Source: a virus
Reading direction: 5' to 3' (one strand)
IMG/VR virus record: IMGVR_UViG_3300048768_000066
Location: 1 to 50,668 of that record
Length of the DNA stretch: 50,668 bases
This document shows, one piece after another, positions 1-6,234 of the stretch. Under the pieces are notes generated by a model that had not been told where the DNA came from, searched no databases, and was given only the letters and a program-made list of their open reading frames with translations. Numbering within the stretch: the first letter of the stretch is position 1; the number at the start of each line of letters is the position of its first letter. Position numbers and translations under genes: made by a program.

Positions 1-127
1 ATCTTTTTTCACGCGCGATTGAAACGTTTCAAAAGGTGGGTTTGATTACTATATCCCAAGAAGGATATATTGTAATAACTAATTGGACTAAAAGACAATT
101 CAAATCTGATAATGCTTATGAACGGGT
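1..127. repeat. Terminal overlap, left copy
   Basis: These bases are identical to 50542-50668. The replication-initiator reading frame runs through the junction without interruption, so joining the ends gives a 50,541-bp circular unit. An exact 127-base overlap is the signature of a de Bruijn assembler with k=127 closing a circle, so I do not read it as a true direct terminal repeat. A circularly permuted (headful) genome or a circular replicative form would both give this. Confidence 0.9.
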
Positions 128-677
128 GAAGAAATTTAGGGAAGTCAACGCAAAAAGAAACGTTTCAAACCCCGTTTCTGAAACGGCACCAGATACAGAT
201 ACGGATACGGATACGGATAAACCCCCTTTACCCCCCAAAAAGAGGGGGGATGAATACAGCACTGATTTTCTTATTTTCTGGAACCACTATCCCAAAAAAG
301 CGAAAAAGCCGAACGCATATCGGGAGTGGCAAAAAGTAAGAAAAAAAATGCCAGATATGGAGCACATTATTGAGTGTGTTGAAAAACAAAAGACATGGAG
401 GACATGGATTGAGGGATACATCCCGGACCCGGAACGATGGATAAAAAATGAACGATGGACGGACGAAGAACCACCAGTAGGAGGAAATAATGGACGAGGA
501 ACGCGAGACAGCGGCGGAAGACCAGGGATATCGTATCCAAAGGAATGGGCCGGAACAGAGTTACCGCCCCCTGTTTCAGAAGCCGAAAGAGTATCCGCCC
601 TCCGTCGAGTACGAGAATTTATCGGAGAAGGGCCTGATGAGGGTGACGTACCTCCGGGGATCGTTGAAGGGACTTGA
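3..677 (+). CDS. Phage replication initiator / replisome organiser, C-terminal part
   Basis: This is the continuation of the gene starting at 50364; joined across the circular junction it is 284 aa. The in-frame GTG at 36 is not the true start. The C-terminal half holds the FWNHYPKKAKK...W...IPDPERWIKNERW pattern common at the C-termini of phage replication proteins of the O/replisome-organiser type. It is preceded by a low-complexity linker with a DTDTDTDT run encoded by a hexanucleotide repeat and a PPLPPKK basic stretch. By family knowledge such proteins bind the origin, often inside their own gene, and load the host helicase. The last 188 nt overlap the next gene in another frame. Confidence 0.75.
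   Translation, partial: LFSRAIETFQKVGLITISQEGYIVITNWTKRQFKSDNAYERVKKFREVNAKRNVSNPVSETAPDTDTDTDTDKPPLPPKKRGDEYSTDFLIFWNHYPKKAKKPNAYREWQKVRKKMPDMEHIIECVEKQKTWRTWIEGYIPDPERWIKNERWTDEEPPVGGNNGRGTRDSGGRPGISYPKEWAGTELPPPVSEAERVSALRRVREFIGEGPDEGDVPPGIVEGT
192..219. repeat. Hexanucleotide repeat GATACG inside the initiator gene
   Basis: Four and a half tandem 6-bp units (GATACA, three GATACG, then GATAA) lie inside the linker of the replication initiator and encode alternating Asp-Thr. Changes in unit number would keep the frame. The GGATAC core recurs in the palindromes at 5656-5785. Lambdoid phages carry origin iterons inside their initiator gene, so this could be an origin element, but a plain coding microsatellite is equally possible. 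Confidence 0.6.
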
Positions 678-762
678 GTATGTTTTGTTTGAGGATAATG
701 CGAATCACAAAATAAAACACGGATGGGCCATAAAGAGTGAAAATCAAAGGAGGATTAAATAA
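490..762 (+). CDS. Hypothetical protein overlapping the initiator 3' end
   Basis: 90 aa in a different frame from the initiator. It starts at an ATG preceded by a good GGAGG ribosome site (TAGGAGGAAATAATG), stronger than most neighbours. It overlaps the initiator gene by 188 nt. The unique C-terminal part (YENLSEKGLMRVTYLRGSLKG...) looks like folded protein rather than shadow translation. No family recognised. It could be a replication accessory protein by position. Alternatively the initiator tail is the degenerate partner. Confidence 0.55.
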   Translation: MDEERETAAEDQGYRIQRNGPEQSYRPLFQKPKEYPPSVEYENLSEKGLMRVTYLRGSLKGLEYVLFEDNANHKIKHGWAIKSENQRRIK

Positions 763-764
763 TT

Positions 765-1001
765 ATGAAAAAGAAAGGGGTAAAGATGAAAATTAAGGAT
801 TTACCGGGCAATCCTAATCTGCGAGGGATTAAATTTCATGATCCCAAAACAGGGACAACCGGCTATTGGTATTCTCAGTGGGGATATCCAGACGGGAAAG
901 CAGGGATCTGGTGGAAGAAAGACATGAAATCTGGTGCTATTTTTCCGCTATTTTTAGACGATCTTAAAGAAGCCCTTGAATTTGAGGTCATTAAGGAGTG
1001 A
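765..1001 (+). CDS. Hypothetical small protein
   Basis: 78 aa from ATG 765, or 71 aa from ATG 786, which has a better-spaced AAGGGG site. Rich in Trp, Tyr and Gly in the middle (TGYWYSQWGYPDGKAGIWWKK), suggesting a small beta-rich domain. It ends in a TGA overlapping the next start region. Part of the tightly packed early plus-strand operon. No family recognised. Confidence 0.6.
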   Translation: MKKKGVKMKIKDLPGNPNLRGIKFHDPKTGTTGYWYSQWGYPDGKAGIWWKKDMKSGAIFPLFLDDLKEALEFEVIKE

Positions 1002-1003
1002 AT

Positions 1004-1180
1004 ATGCTTGAGGTATATGTGCGTAATATCAAAACCGTAAAAGACATCGCTGATTACGAATACATTGTCATGATAAACGCCGAGCAGATCGCAGAGGGGA
1101 AGATTTTGAAACACAAACGGTCGGATGGATGGGGTCCGCTTGTTGAAAGGATAGGAAAGCAAGGGGAATTGAAAAAGTGA
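1004..1180 (+). CDS. Hypothetical small protein
   Basis: 58 aa. ATG 1004 is preferred to the GTG at 998 because AAGGAG (993-998) is correctly spaced for it. The product is a mixed-charge domain beginning MLEVYVRNIKTVKDIADYEY. Its stop overlaps the GTG of the next gene (GTGA), which is typical of translational coupling in this operon. No function can be assigned. Confidence 0.6.
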   Translation: MLEVYVRNIKTVKDIADYEYIVMINAEQIAEGKILKHKRSDGWGPLVERIGKQGELKK

Positions 1181-1359
1181 CCGAAAAAATCTCAGTCAAT
1201 TCCGTTCCTGCACTGGTCGCCATGAAATTCTGGCTACTGCGTGAACGGCAAAGGCACTTTGACGACATTTGGCAGATCGACAAGGATTTGGATAAGCTGA
1301 AGGAAATCAGGGTGCCGGACAGCCTTGACATTAACGCATGGTATGAGATTGACGTATGA
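1177..1359 (+). CDS. Hypothetical small protein
   Basis: 60 aa, starting at GTG 1177 inside a GTGA overlap with the upstream stop, so probably translated by coupling. Charged and helical (RERQRHFDDIWQIDKDLDKL). It overlaps the next gene by four bases (ATGA). No family recognised; position suggests an early accessory protein. Confidence 0.55.
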   Translation: MTEKISVNSVPALVAMKFWLLRERQRHFDDIWQIDKDLDKLKEIRVPDSLDINAWYEIDV

Positions 1360-1619
1360 AGAAAATGACCGCTATTCTTGTAACGTGGCTTGACGCGAAC
1401 TCCCCCGCCGACAAGTGGATGAATTTGCCAGATTTCAAGGAATCTAATCCTGCGATGAAAATCGAATCGTTAGGGTTTTTCGTCGAGCAAAAAGATAATT
1501 ATCTACGAATGGTGGGAGACCACAGCATCACAAAAGGGGTGGTAAGGGTCACAAACCGCGAATTTAACATCCCCTTGGGGTGCATTTTGACGGTGGAGAA
1601 ATTACATGGAAAAAAGTAA
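1356..1619 (+). CDS. Hypothetical protein
   Basis: 87 aa from ATG 1356 (ATGA overlap with the gene before). The C-terminal half, with VVRVTNREFNIPLGCILTVEKL, looks like a compact beta-rich fold. It overlaps the start of the zinc-binding peptide at 1606. No function recognised. Confidence 0.6.
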   Translation: MKKMTAILVTWLDANSPADKWMNLPDFKESNPAMKIESLGFFVEQKDNYLRMVGDHSITKGVVRVTNREFNIPLGCILTVEKLHGKK

Positions 1620-1776
1620 GCCATGTCCTATTTGCCAAGGTACCGGATTTGCGAATGGCAAACTTTGCCCGTGCGTGACCGGAGAGAAGCCGGCGGTTGA
1701 TTTGCCGGAAGGATGGCAAGACATTTTTGGAGATATCTTTTCCGCTACAAAGGGGAAGAAAAAAGGGGGAAAGTAG
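1606..1776 (+). CDS. Small Cys-rich zinc-binding protein
   Basis: 56 aa. It contains CPICQGTGFANGKLCPC (residues 7-23), a CxxC-GxG-CxC arrangement like half of a DnaJ-type zinc finger, followed by a Lys-rich tail. It starts inside the preceding gene. The stop TAG overlaps a GTG at 1776 that could start a further 21-codon frame (to 1841), which I do not list as a gene. A zinc-stabilised adaptor is likely; no specific role. Confidence 0.6.
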   Translation: MEKSKPCPICQGTGFANGKLCPCVTGEKPAVDLPEGWQDIFGDIFSATKGKKKGGK

Positions 1777-1842
1777 TGGAAAGTTATATTTTAAGGGCCG
1801 AAAATAGGCCACACAGAACACAAATGGCGCATGGAGTATAAC

Positions 1843-2127
1843 ATGGATAAAAAAACCATCAAAAGTAAATATGTGCCGGTAAGTCTTACCGAACAATTCA
1901 TTTTGAACTATGCCGCCCTGCCCCCGGAATTTGACAGTTGGCGATATTATCGCGTTGAATATGGGGGCTGCAATGAGGATTGCTTCAAGGAGATGCCAAT
2001 TTTTCTTCCCCCCGCAGCAGACCCCGAGATTATTGAATTGCTGTTTGAATTATGGCAGGCGCGGACCCATAACCGTCGGAAAAAGATAAAGCATAAAATC
2101 ATTGAGGAATTGGAGATATACTTATGA
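1843..2127 (+). CDS. Hypothetical protein
   Basis: 94 aa from ATG 1843, chosen because GGAG at 1832-1835 is well placed; an in-frame ATG at 1831 has no ribosome site. N-terminal half is Tyr/Pro-rich, C-terminal half a basic helix (RTHNRRKKIKHKIIEELE). Overlaps the phosphoesterase start by four bases. No family recognised. Confidence 0.6.
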   Translation: MDKKTIKSKYVPVSLTEQFILNYAALPPEFDSWRYYRVEYGGCNEDCFKEMPIFLPPAADPEIIELLFELWQARTHNRRKKIKHKIIEELEIYL

Positions 2128-3092
2128 CAAAATCTGAAATTGTCCAAGATGCAATCAGGAGGTTTGAACATTTACCAACGCGGACGCTGGCCCGTTACAT
2201 CCTACATAATTACGGGCCTGTCTTTGATGGAAACCTCGAAAATATTCGAGGGATAATTCGTTATCATGTCGGCAAAAGTGGAGGTGGAAACAGGAAATCA
2301 AAAAAAGACTTTATCCACCACTCCCCCCAAGCGTTACCTCCAACGTGGCGCAAAACCCGGAATCCTTACAAGCTCCCCGTTGGCCTCTGGCTTGTCCTGT
2401 CTGATCTCCATATCCCATTTCATGAACCAAAGCCCATTGAAACCGCCGTGAAGTTCGGGCAGGCGGAAAAGGTGACGGGAATTCTGTTCAATGGGGATCT
2501 CCAGGACTGCGCGTCGATCTCCTACTGGCCTTCGGGCAGGAAACGGGATTTCGATAAAGAGGTTGAAATATTCATTGATTTCCTTGATTTCATTGACCAC
2601 GAATTTCCAAAAGTCTTGAAAGTTTACAAACCCGGAAATCATGAATATCGCTTGCCGCGTTATTACCAGCAGAAGGCCCCGGAAATGATCGGCCTCCCCC
2701 TCCAGGCCGTCGATGATATCCTCGGCCTTGAATATAGGGGAATCGAGTTTTTAGACTACCATCAAATCGTTATGGCGGGGAAACTGCCCATCATTCACGG
2801 CCATGAAATCGCAAATATCAATCGTGCCGTCAATCCAGCTCGCGGTTTATTCATGCGCACAAAATCATGGGCGGCGTGCTCGCATTGCCATACCACGAGT
2901 GAACATACAGCTAAAAATATACAAGGGAATTTACTTACCTGCTGGTCATTCGGCTGCCTTTCGGATCTTTCCCCTGATTTTAACCCTTATGGAAACGATT
3001 GGAACTGGGGCGTTGCTTTAGTAAATGTTGAGAAAAATGGAGATTTTGAAGTTCAAAACAGGCGCATCCTCCCGAGCGGGAAAATTGCATAA
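2124..3092 (+). CDS. Calcineurin-like metallophosphoesterase
   Basis: 322 aa. The conserved metal-binding blocks of the family appear in order: SDLHIP (D94, H96), NGDLQD (D125), GNHE (N172, H173), HGHE (H225) and SHCH (H254, H256). The first 80 residues are a separate small helical domain, possibly nucleic-acid binding. Family members hydrolyse phosphomono- or diesters with two metal ions. In a phage early block the substrate is probably nucleic acid or a nucleotide, but this is inference. Last gene of the plus-strand early operon, followed by hairpins. Confidence 0.85.
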   Translation: MTKSEIVQDAIRRFEHLPTRTLARYILHNYGPVFDGNLENIRGIIRYHVGKSGGGNRKSKKDFIHHSPQALPPTWRKTRNPYKLPVGLWLVLSDLHIPFHEPKPIETAVKFGQAEKVTGILFNGDLQDCASISYWPSGRKRDFDKEVEIFIDFLDFIDHEFPKVLKVYKPGNHEYRLPRYYQQKAPEMIGLPLQAVDDILGLEYRGIEFLDYHQIVMAGKLPIIHGHEIANINRAVNPARGLFMRTKSWAACSHCHTTSEHTAKNIQGNLLTCWSFGCLSDLSPDFNPYGNDWNWGVALVNVEKNGDFEVQNRRILPSGKIA

Positions 3093-3097
3093 AAAAA

Positions 3098-3121
3098 GGG
3101 CGAGGGATTTCTCCCCCGCCC
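3098..3121 (-). terminator. Rho-independent terminator of the minus-strand operon
   Basis: Arms GGGCGAGGGA (3098-3107) and TCCCCCGCCC (3112-3121) form a 10-bp stem with a 4-nt loop. On the minus strand the single mismatch becomes a G-U pair, and seven A's at 3091-3097 read as a U-tract. It therefore best serves the leftward genes 5404-3178. Confidence 0.8.
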
Positions 3122-3127
3122 TAATTC

Positions 3128-3159
3128 TTGTCAGAAAAACTGATCTATATTTCTGACAA
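3128..3159. terminator. Second hairpin between convergent operons
   Basis: Perfect 10-bp inverted repeat TTGTCAGAAA / TTTCTGACAA with a 12-nt loop, followed on the plus strand by ATATTTT. Probably ends the rightward early operon after the phosphoesterase. The U-tract is weak. Confidence 0.55.
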
Positions 3160-3177
3160 ATATTTTCCACTCCCTCT

Positions 3178-3450
3178 CTATTCGGCCTTGGCGATTGCGG
3201 CGCGAATACGGTCAATGACTACCTGTCCCGGCAGTGCCATGAGGTTCGTCACGGCCAGGACGTCGGGATGCTCAAGATAACGTACAGCCATCATCAACGC
3301 CTCAAGTAGCTCCGGCGAACTTGCGATGAGGCGGGCGTCCTGTTGTCTTTCACATCGGGCGATATATTGATGATTCCCACCGACCTCCTCGATAGTCCAG
3401 GTGCATTTCCCATTAAAACTCACTCCCCACGGTCCCGCTGTTGCTTTCAT
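3178..3450 (-). CDS. Small phage protein of the ARLIASSPELLEAL type
   Basis: 90 aa with a good ribosome site (GGAAAGGGAGG). The segment ARLIASSPELLEALMMAV is a hallmark of a very common but uncharacterised family of small phage proteins with an N-terminal PW segment. Last gene of the leftward operon. Function unknown. Confidence 0.75.
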   Translation of the reverse strand: MKATAGPWGVSFNGKCTWTIEEVGGNHQYIARCERQQDARLIASSPELLEALMMAVRYLEHPDVLAVTNLMALPGQVVIDRIRAAIAKAE

Positions 3451-3475
3451 ATTCCCGTCCTCCCTTTCCTTTGCG

Positions 3476-3742
3476 TTATTTCACCGCCATTTCAAGCGCG
3501 GCCTTGGCCTGCTCAATCGGGTGCTCCATACTGACATGGTTCCATCCGTCAAAATAGCCGGCTGATTCTCGTGCCAGTACCGCAAGAAGCAACTTCCGCA
3601 ATGCCTCGACCAGCACCACGTTCTCGTGGACCATCTTGTCAATCAGGGATTGCTTGCCCTCGATGTTAAGGGCCATTTCGTCGTGGACCTTTCGCAAGCG
3701 GTCCACTTCTGCCGTCCATTCGTTTTCAAATGGCTCTGTCAT
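3476..3742 (-). CDS. Hypothetical coiled-coil protein
   Basis: 88 aa, start backed by GGAGG. Mostly helical with heptad-like hydrophobics (MVHENVVLVEALRKLLLAV). Overlaps the upstream gene by four bases. No family recognised. Confidence 0.65.
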   Translation of the reverse strand: MTEPFENEWTAEVDRLRKVHDEMALNIEGKQSLIDKMVHENVVLVEALRKLLLAVLARESAGYFDGWNHVSMEHPIEQAKAALEMAVK

Positions 3743-3924
3743 TGTGTCGCCTCCTTCAATTCATCAATGAGTTTGTCGCATTTTAACCCATATCGAGATT
3801 GCACCTTAACCCAAAACCGCTTTCCCCCAGAGACGGATGGGATGTCATTATCCTTAAACAGTTTTCTGCATTTTTTCACTTCATCCGAGTTGTCCAAAAG
3901 GTATCTGATTCCGTGGTGTTTCAT
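3739..3924 (-). CDS. Hypothetical small basic protein
   Basis: 61 aa, preceded by GGAGGAG. Lys-rich (DEVKKCRKLFKDNDI...GGKRFWVKVQSRYG). No recognised domain. Coupled to the next gene by an ATGA overlap. Confidence 0.6.
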   Translation of the reverse strand: MKHHGIRYLLDNSDEVKKCRKLFKDNDIPSVSGGKRFWVKVQSRYGLKCDKLIDELKEATQ

Positions 3925-3968
3925 AACTCCTCCTCTCCGCGCTTCCGGGGGCGCGGTCCCCGTGAAGG

Positions 3969-4208
3969 TTAGGCTGTTATAAGCCGATCATTCCACCATT
4001 TCAGGGCGTCTGCCCCTGATTCCGTCGTCATTGTCGCGTGTCCCTGCAACCGGAGGCGTCTCAACGCTACCCGGTCCGCGTCGTTGATATCCTCGGCATT
4101 GTTTAAGCATGTCCAGCCGCAACGCGCTACCGCCTCCTCGATATCCTCCGGCGCAAGCCTAAGCCGTCGTATTTTCCCGTCGTCGCCATATCCTGCATTG
4201 ATTATCAT
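3969..4208 (-). CDS. Hypothetical protein
   Basis: 79 aa with AAAGGAG ahead of ATG 4208. Contains a small acidic helical segment (APEDIEEAVARCGW) and a C-terminal ADALKWWNDRL. Unknown function; accessory gene of the leftward operon. Confidence 0.6.
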   Translation of the reverse strand: MIINAGYGDDGKIRRLRLAPEDIEEAVARCGWTCLNNAEDINDADRVALRRLRLQGHATMTTESGADALKWWNDRLITA

Positions 4209-4235
4209 CGTCTTTTCTCCTTTCAGGGTAAGAGG

Positions 4236-4496
4236 TTAATGAACATGTTCCCAGGTAAAATCTACCAACCTCAAAATATGGATATTGTCAAACCTTGCTT
4301 TGTGTTCCTCTGAAAGCGCATTATAAACGGTCCTCATGGCGTTTTTCGTGAAGGCGTCCATATAAACAAAGCCCTTCTTGCTGCCCGTAAACGCCTCCTT
4401 GACGTCGTATTGCCACGGCGTCCCCTTTACATGGTCAACCTTTCGCGGTCTGATAAGTTGCAGCCCTTCTGATTTGATGATTTCCGATGCTGTCAT
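4236..4496 (-). CDS. Hypothetical protein
   Basis: 86 aa with GGGGGAC ahead of ATG 4496. Contains VKEAFTGSKKGFVYMDAFTKNAMRTVYNAL, which looks like a folded alpha/beta domain. No family recognised. Single gene in its own register, not overlapping neighbours. Confidence 0.6.
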   Translation of the reverse strand: MTASEIIKSEGLQLIRPRKVDHVKGTPWQYDVKEAFTGSKKGFVYMDAFTKNAMRTVYNALSEEHKARFDNIHILRLVDFTWEHVH

Positions 4497-4531
4497 GATG
4501 TCCCCCTTCTCCCCGTCGTGCCGGGGTGTTG

Positions 4532-4669
4532 TTATGTGTTTTTCTTTTTATGGCTGTCATGCCATGCCGTCATTTGTTTGTCAGTCGTTTCATATTTGAT
4601 CTTCCGTGACCATTTGCCGCAAGTGCAACCGATTGTTTCTTCATCAATGACCGTCATCTCATGTTTCAT
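4532..4669 (-). CDS. Small CxC protein
   Basis: 45 aa, with a strong GGAGGGAAGGAAA leader. Contains CTCGKWSRKI (residues 15-24) and a basic His/Lys tail, like half of a zinc ribbon. The gene sits behind one copy of the duplicated leader (see 4675-4708). Function unknown. Confidence 0.55.
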   Translation of the reverse strand: MKHEMTVIDEETIGCTCGKWSRKIKYETTDKQMTAWHDSHKKKNT

Positions 4670-4674
4670 TTTCC

Positions 4675-4708
4675 TTCCCTCCTGTTTTATGTCCTGCACC
4701 TTGCAGGC
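4675..4708 (-). repeat. Duplicated leader module with CCTGCA/TGCAGG hairpin, copy 1
   Basis: On the minus strand: CCTGCA-AGG-TGCAGG followed by a spacer ending AAAACAGGAGG, immediately upstream of the gene at 4669. The same module stands upstream of the gene at 5155, and a shorter AAATAAAACAGGAGG version upstream of the gene at 4952. The small hairpin lies just before the ribosome site and could modulate translation, or the unit may mark gene-cassette duplication. Confidence 0.6.
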
Positions 4709-4730
4709 TGTGAGGCCAGCGTGATGTTCT

Positions 4731-4952
4731 TTACTTCCAAATCAGTAAACGATGTTCGGGTGCCGCTCCATGCTCTAACGCAAACCGCCCTTCTTTGGGG
4801 CATACGGATAGATGAACAGCAATCCCGTACCCCGGATGATGTTCTATGCCTGTGGCGTATCTCATGAGACGCTTGGCTCTATCCCTGTTGATGGGTGAGG
4901 CATATCCGTACCCGCTCCAAGACCCCGTCATTGCGATGTAATGCTTTTTCAT
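4731..4952 (-). CDS. Hypothetical small protein
   Basis: 73 aa. ATG 4952 is chosen because GGAGGGAAGGAAA lies directly before it; an upstream in-frame start would overlap the previous gene. Contains MKKHYIAMTGSWSGYGYASP and an RAKRLMRYATGIEHHPGY segment. No family recognised. Confidence 0.6.
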   Translation of the reverse strand: MKKHYIAMTGSWSGYGYASPINRDRAKRLMRYATGIEHHPGYGIAVHLSVCPKEGRFALEHGAAPEHRLLIWK

Positions 4953-4969
4953 TTTCCTTCCCTCCTGTT

Positions 4970-5155
4970 TTATTTGATTTCGCCGCCGTACATACAATTT
5001 AACAAAATACTCTGCTCATATCGCCGCCAGACATCAGGAGCATTTTCCTTCATCCAGCCCCTGATTGATGTATTGGATTCCTTTGCGCTCTGGTAGCATT
5101 CCCTCCAATAATCCCGATCCGCTGTTAGGTTTTTTATTGTTGTATCTTTTGTCAT
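4970..5155 (-). CDS. Small protein, paralogue of the 47219 gene
   Basis: 61 aa from ATG 5155 (GGAGGACATC leader). Its C-terminal half, MKENAPDVWRRYEQSILLNC then MYGGEIK, is nearly the same as the 34-aa product at 47115-47219. A duplicated short module therefore sits in both minus-strand accessory blocks. Function unknown. Confidence 0.65.
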   Translation of the reverse strand: MTKDTTIKNLTADRDYWRECYQSAKESNTSIRGWMKENAPDVWRRYEQSILLNCMYGGEIK

Positions 5156-5160
5156 GATGT

Positions 5161-5192
5161 CCTCCTGTTTTATTTCCTGCACCTTGCAGGCT
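5161..5192 (-). repeat. Duplicated leader module, copy 2
   Basis: Second copy of the CCTGCA-AGG-TGCAGG hairpin plus AAAACAGGAGG, upstream of the gene at 5155. A related CCTGCAAGC sequence lies near 5426-5434. Confidence 0.6.
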
Positions 5193-5212
5193 CTAAGATG
5201 TGCCGGTGGCTG

Positions 5213-5404
5213 TTAGGTAAGGGAGTCATTTAAAAATGCTTTTGCTGCGTCTATATCCGCTTGGAATGTTTTGTTTTGCGATAATGCAGCAATCGCTCCC
5301 TTGATTGCAATCACCATCTTATCGTTTTTCTGTTTCAATTCAACAACTTTATAATGATACTCGCTCAGATTTCCCGTGGTCATGCCTTCCATAATATTCT
5401 CCAT
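5213..5404 (-). CDS. Hypothetical coiled-coil protein
   Basis: 63 aa from ATG 5404; ATG 5392 is also possible and has GGAG at better spacing. Helical: LSEYHYKVVELKQKNDKMVI then a C-terminal DAAKAFLNDSL. First gene of the leftward operon, facing the GGATAC control region. It could be a regulator by position, but no DNA-binding motif is evident. Confidence 0.5.
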   Translation of the reverse strand: MENIMEGMTTGNLSEYHYKVVELKQKNDKMVIAIKGAIAALSQNKTFQADIDAAKAFLNDSLT

Positions 5405-5655
5405 TTCTCCGGCACATTTCACAGCCTGCAAGCTGTATTCCCTGCCATCCGCCCCGCCGTTTCTCCCTGGACTAACCCCAGGTGCCCCCGGTCAAGTGGT
5501 TCTGGATTCTCTTGATTTGGTTGTGAATGAGCTTTGCCTTATATGATGCAACGCCCATGCCAAACCATAGGCCAACATCAGGAAAGCCGCGCCAGTCCTA
5601 CAAAAGAAAATTATCGTAGAACGAAAATAGAACGGATGCCATATCGTAAACGCTT

Positions 5656-5785
5656 GATACTGGATACAAAGTATCCGAAAACTGTTCAATAAGTATCCAA
5701 AAAGGTGGATACAAAGTATCCGAAAATAGTTTACATAACATCCGCCCATAATTAATTTCTTCAAAACTGGATACTAAGTGGATAC
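5656..5785. promoter_or_regulatory. GGATAC/GTATCC operator-like repeat cluster
   Basis: Two identical palindromes GGATACAAAGTATCC (5662-5676 and 5707-5721, 45 bp apart, both followed by GAAAA), a half site AAGTATCC (5691-5698), and two direct GGATAC copies (5769-5774 and 5780-5785). The rest of the 5405-5839 interval shows no gene I can support. Position between divergent operons and just upstream of a promoter suggests repressor operators; origin iterons are the alternative, given the related repeat at 192-219. Confidence 0.7.
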
Positions 5786-5797
5786 TTTTTCCCCATA

Positions 5798-5832
5798 ATT
5801 CCCCTTGACATGATACCAAAACGGCGTATGAT
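5798..5832 (+). promoter_or_regulatory. Sigma70-like promoter with ATTCCCC extension
   Basis: TTGACA (5805-5810), 16-bp spacer, TATGAT (5827-5832). ATTCCCC directly precedes the -35 box, exactly as at 6084 and 50197. The expected start of transcription falls at about 5838-5840, on the A of the next ATG, so the message would be leaderless. Confidence 0.75.
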
Positions 5833-5839
5833 ATAGGCC

Positions 5840-6082
5840 ATGGATCTGGAAGGGACAAGACAGGATCTGGTCAGGCTATTTCGTCAAGGGCGATTAGGTA
5901 TTGACGCCGAAGGTCTGCTTGAACTCCTGGACGACATCTATCAGGCCGACAGTGAATACAACTGGCCAACCGACAGGGATCTCATGAGACGGTGCCCATC
6001 ATGCCGGATACGGTATAGGATCACCGAAGCTCACCGCGAGCCTAAACTCTGCCCCTATTGCCACTTTCAAATCTTTTCTTAA
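5840..6082 (+). CDS. Small zinc-ribbon protein, probably leaderless
   Basis: 80 aa. N-terminal acidic helical half; C-terminal CPSC (residues 52-55) and CPYC (71-74) form a four-Cys zinc ribbon. No ribosome site precedes ATG 5840, and the -10 box ends eight bases upstream, so translation probably begins at the 5' end of the transcript. Being immediately expressed from a strong promoter flanked by operators suggests a regulatory role, but this is inference. Confidence 0.65.
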   Translation: MDLEGTRQDLVRLFRQGRLGIDAEGLLELLDDIYQADSEYNWPTDRDLMRRCPSCRIRYRITEAHREPKLCPYCHFQIFS

Positions 6083-6083
6083 A

Positions 6084-6119
6084 ATTCCCCTTGACAAATC
6101 AAAAAAACCGTGCTAATAT
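6084..6119 (+). promoter_or_regulatory. Sigma70-like promoter with ATTCCCC extension
   Basis: TTGACA (6091-6096), 17-bp spacer, TAATAT (6114-6119): close to consensus. It shares ATTCCCC upstream of the -35 with 5798 and 50197. It would give a leader of about 110 nt before the gene at 6235, and may start the long rightward late transcript. Confidence 0.75.
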
Positions 6120-6234
6120 GTAATCATAAGACAGATGAAAATAGTGTCAATACCCTTTTCGAGTGCGTAAACCTTGTTCTTAATGCTGGCCCCAGCAGTA
6201 GCAAAGCGTTAGCGGAGCGAATAGGACCTCAAGC

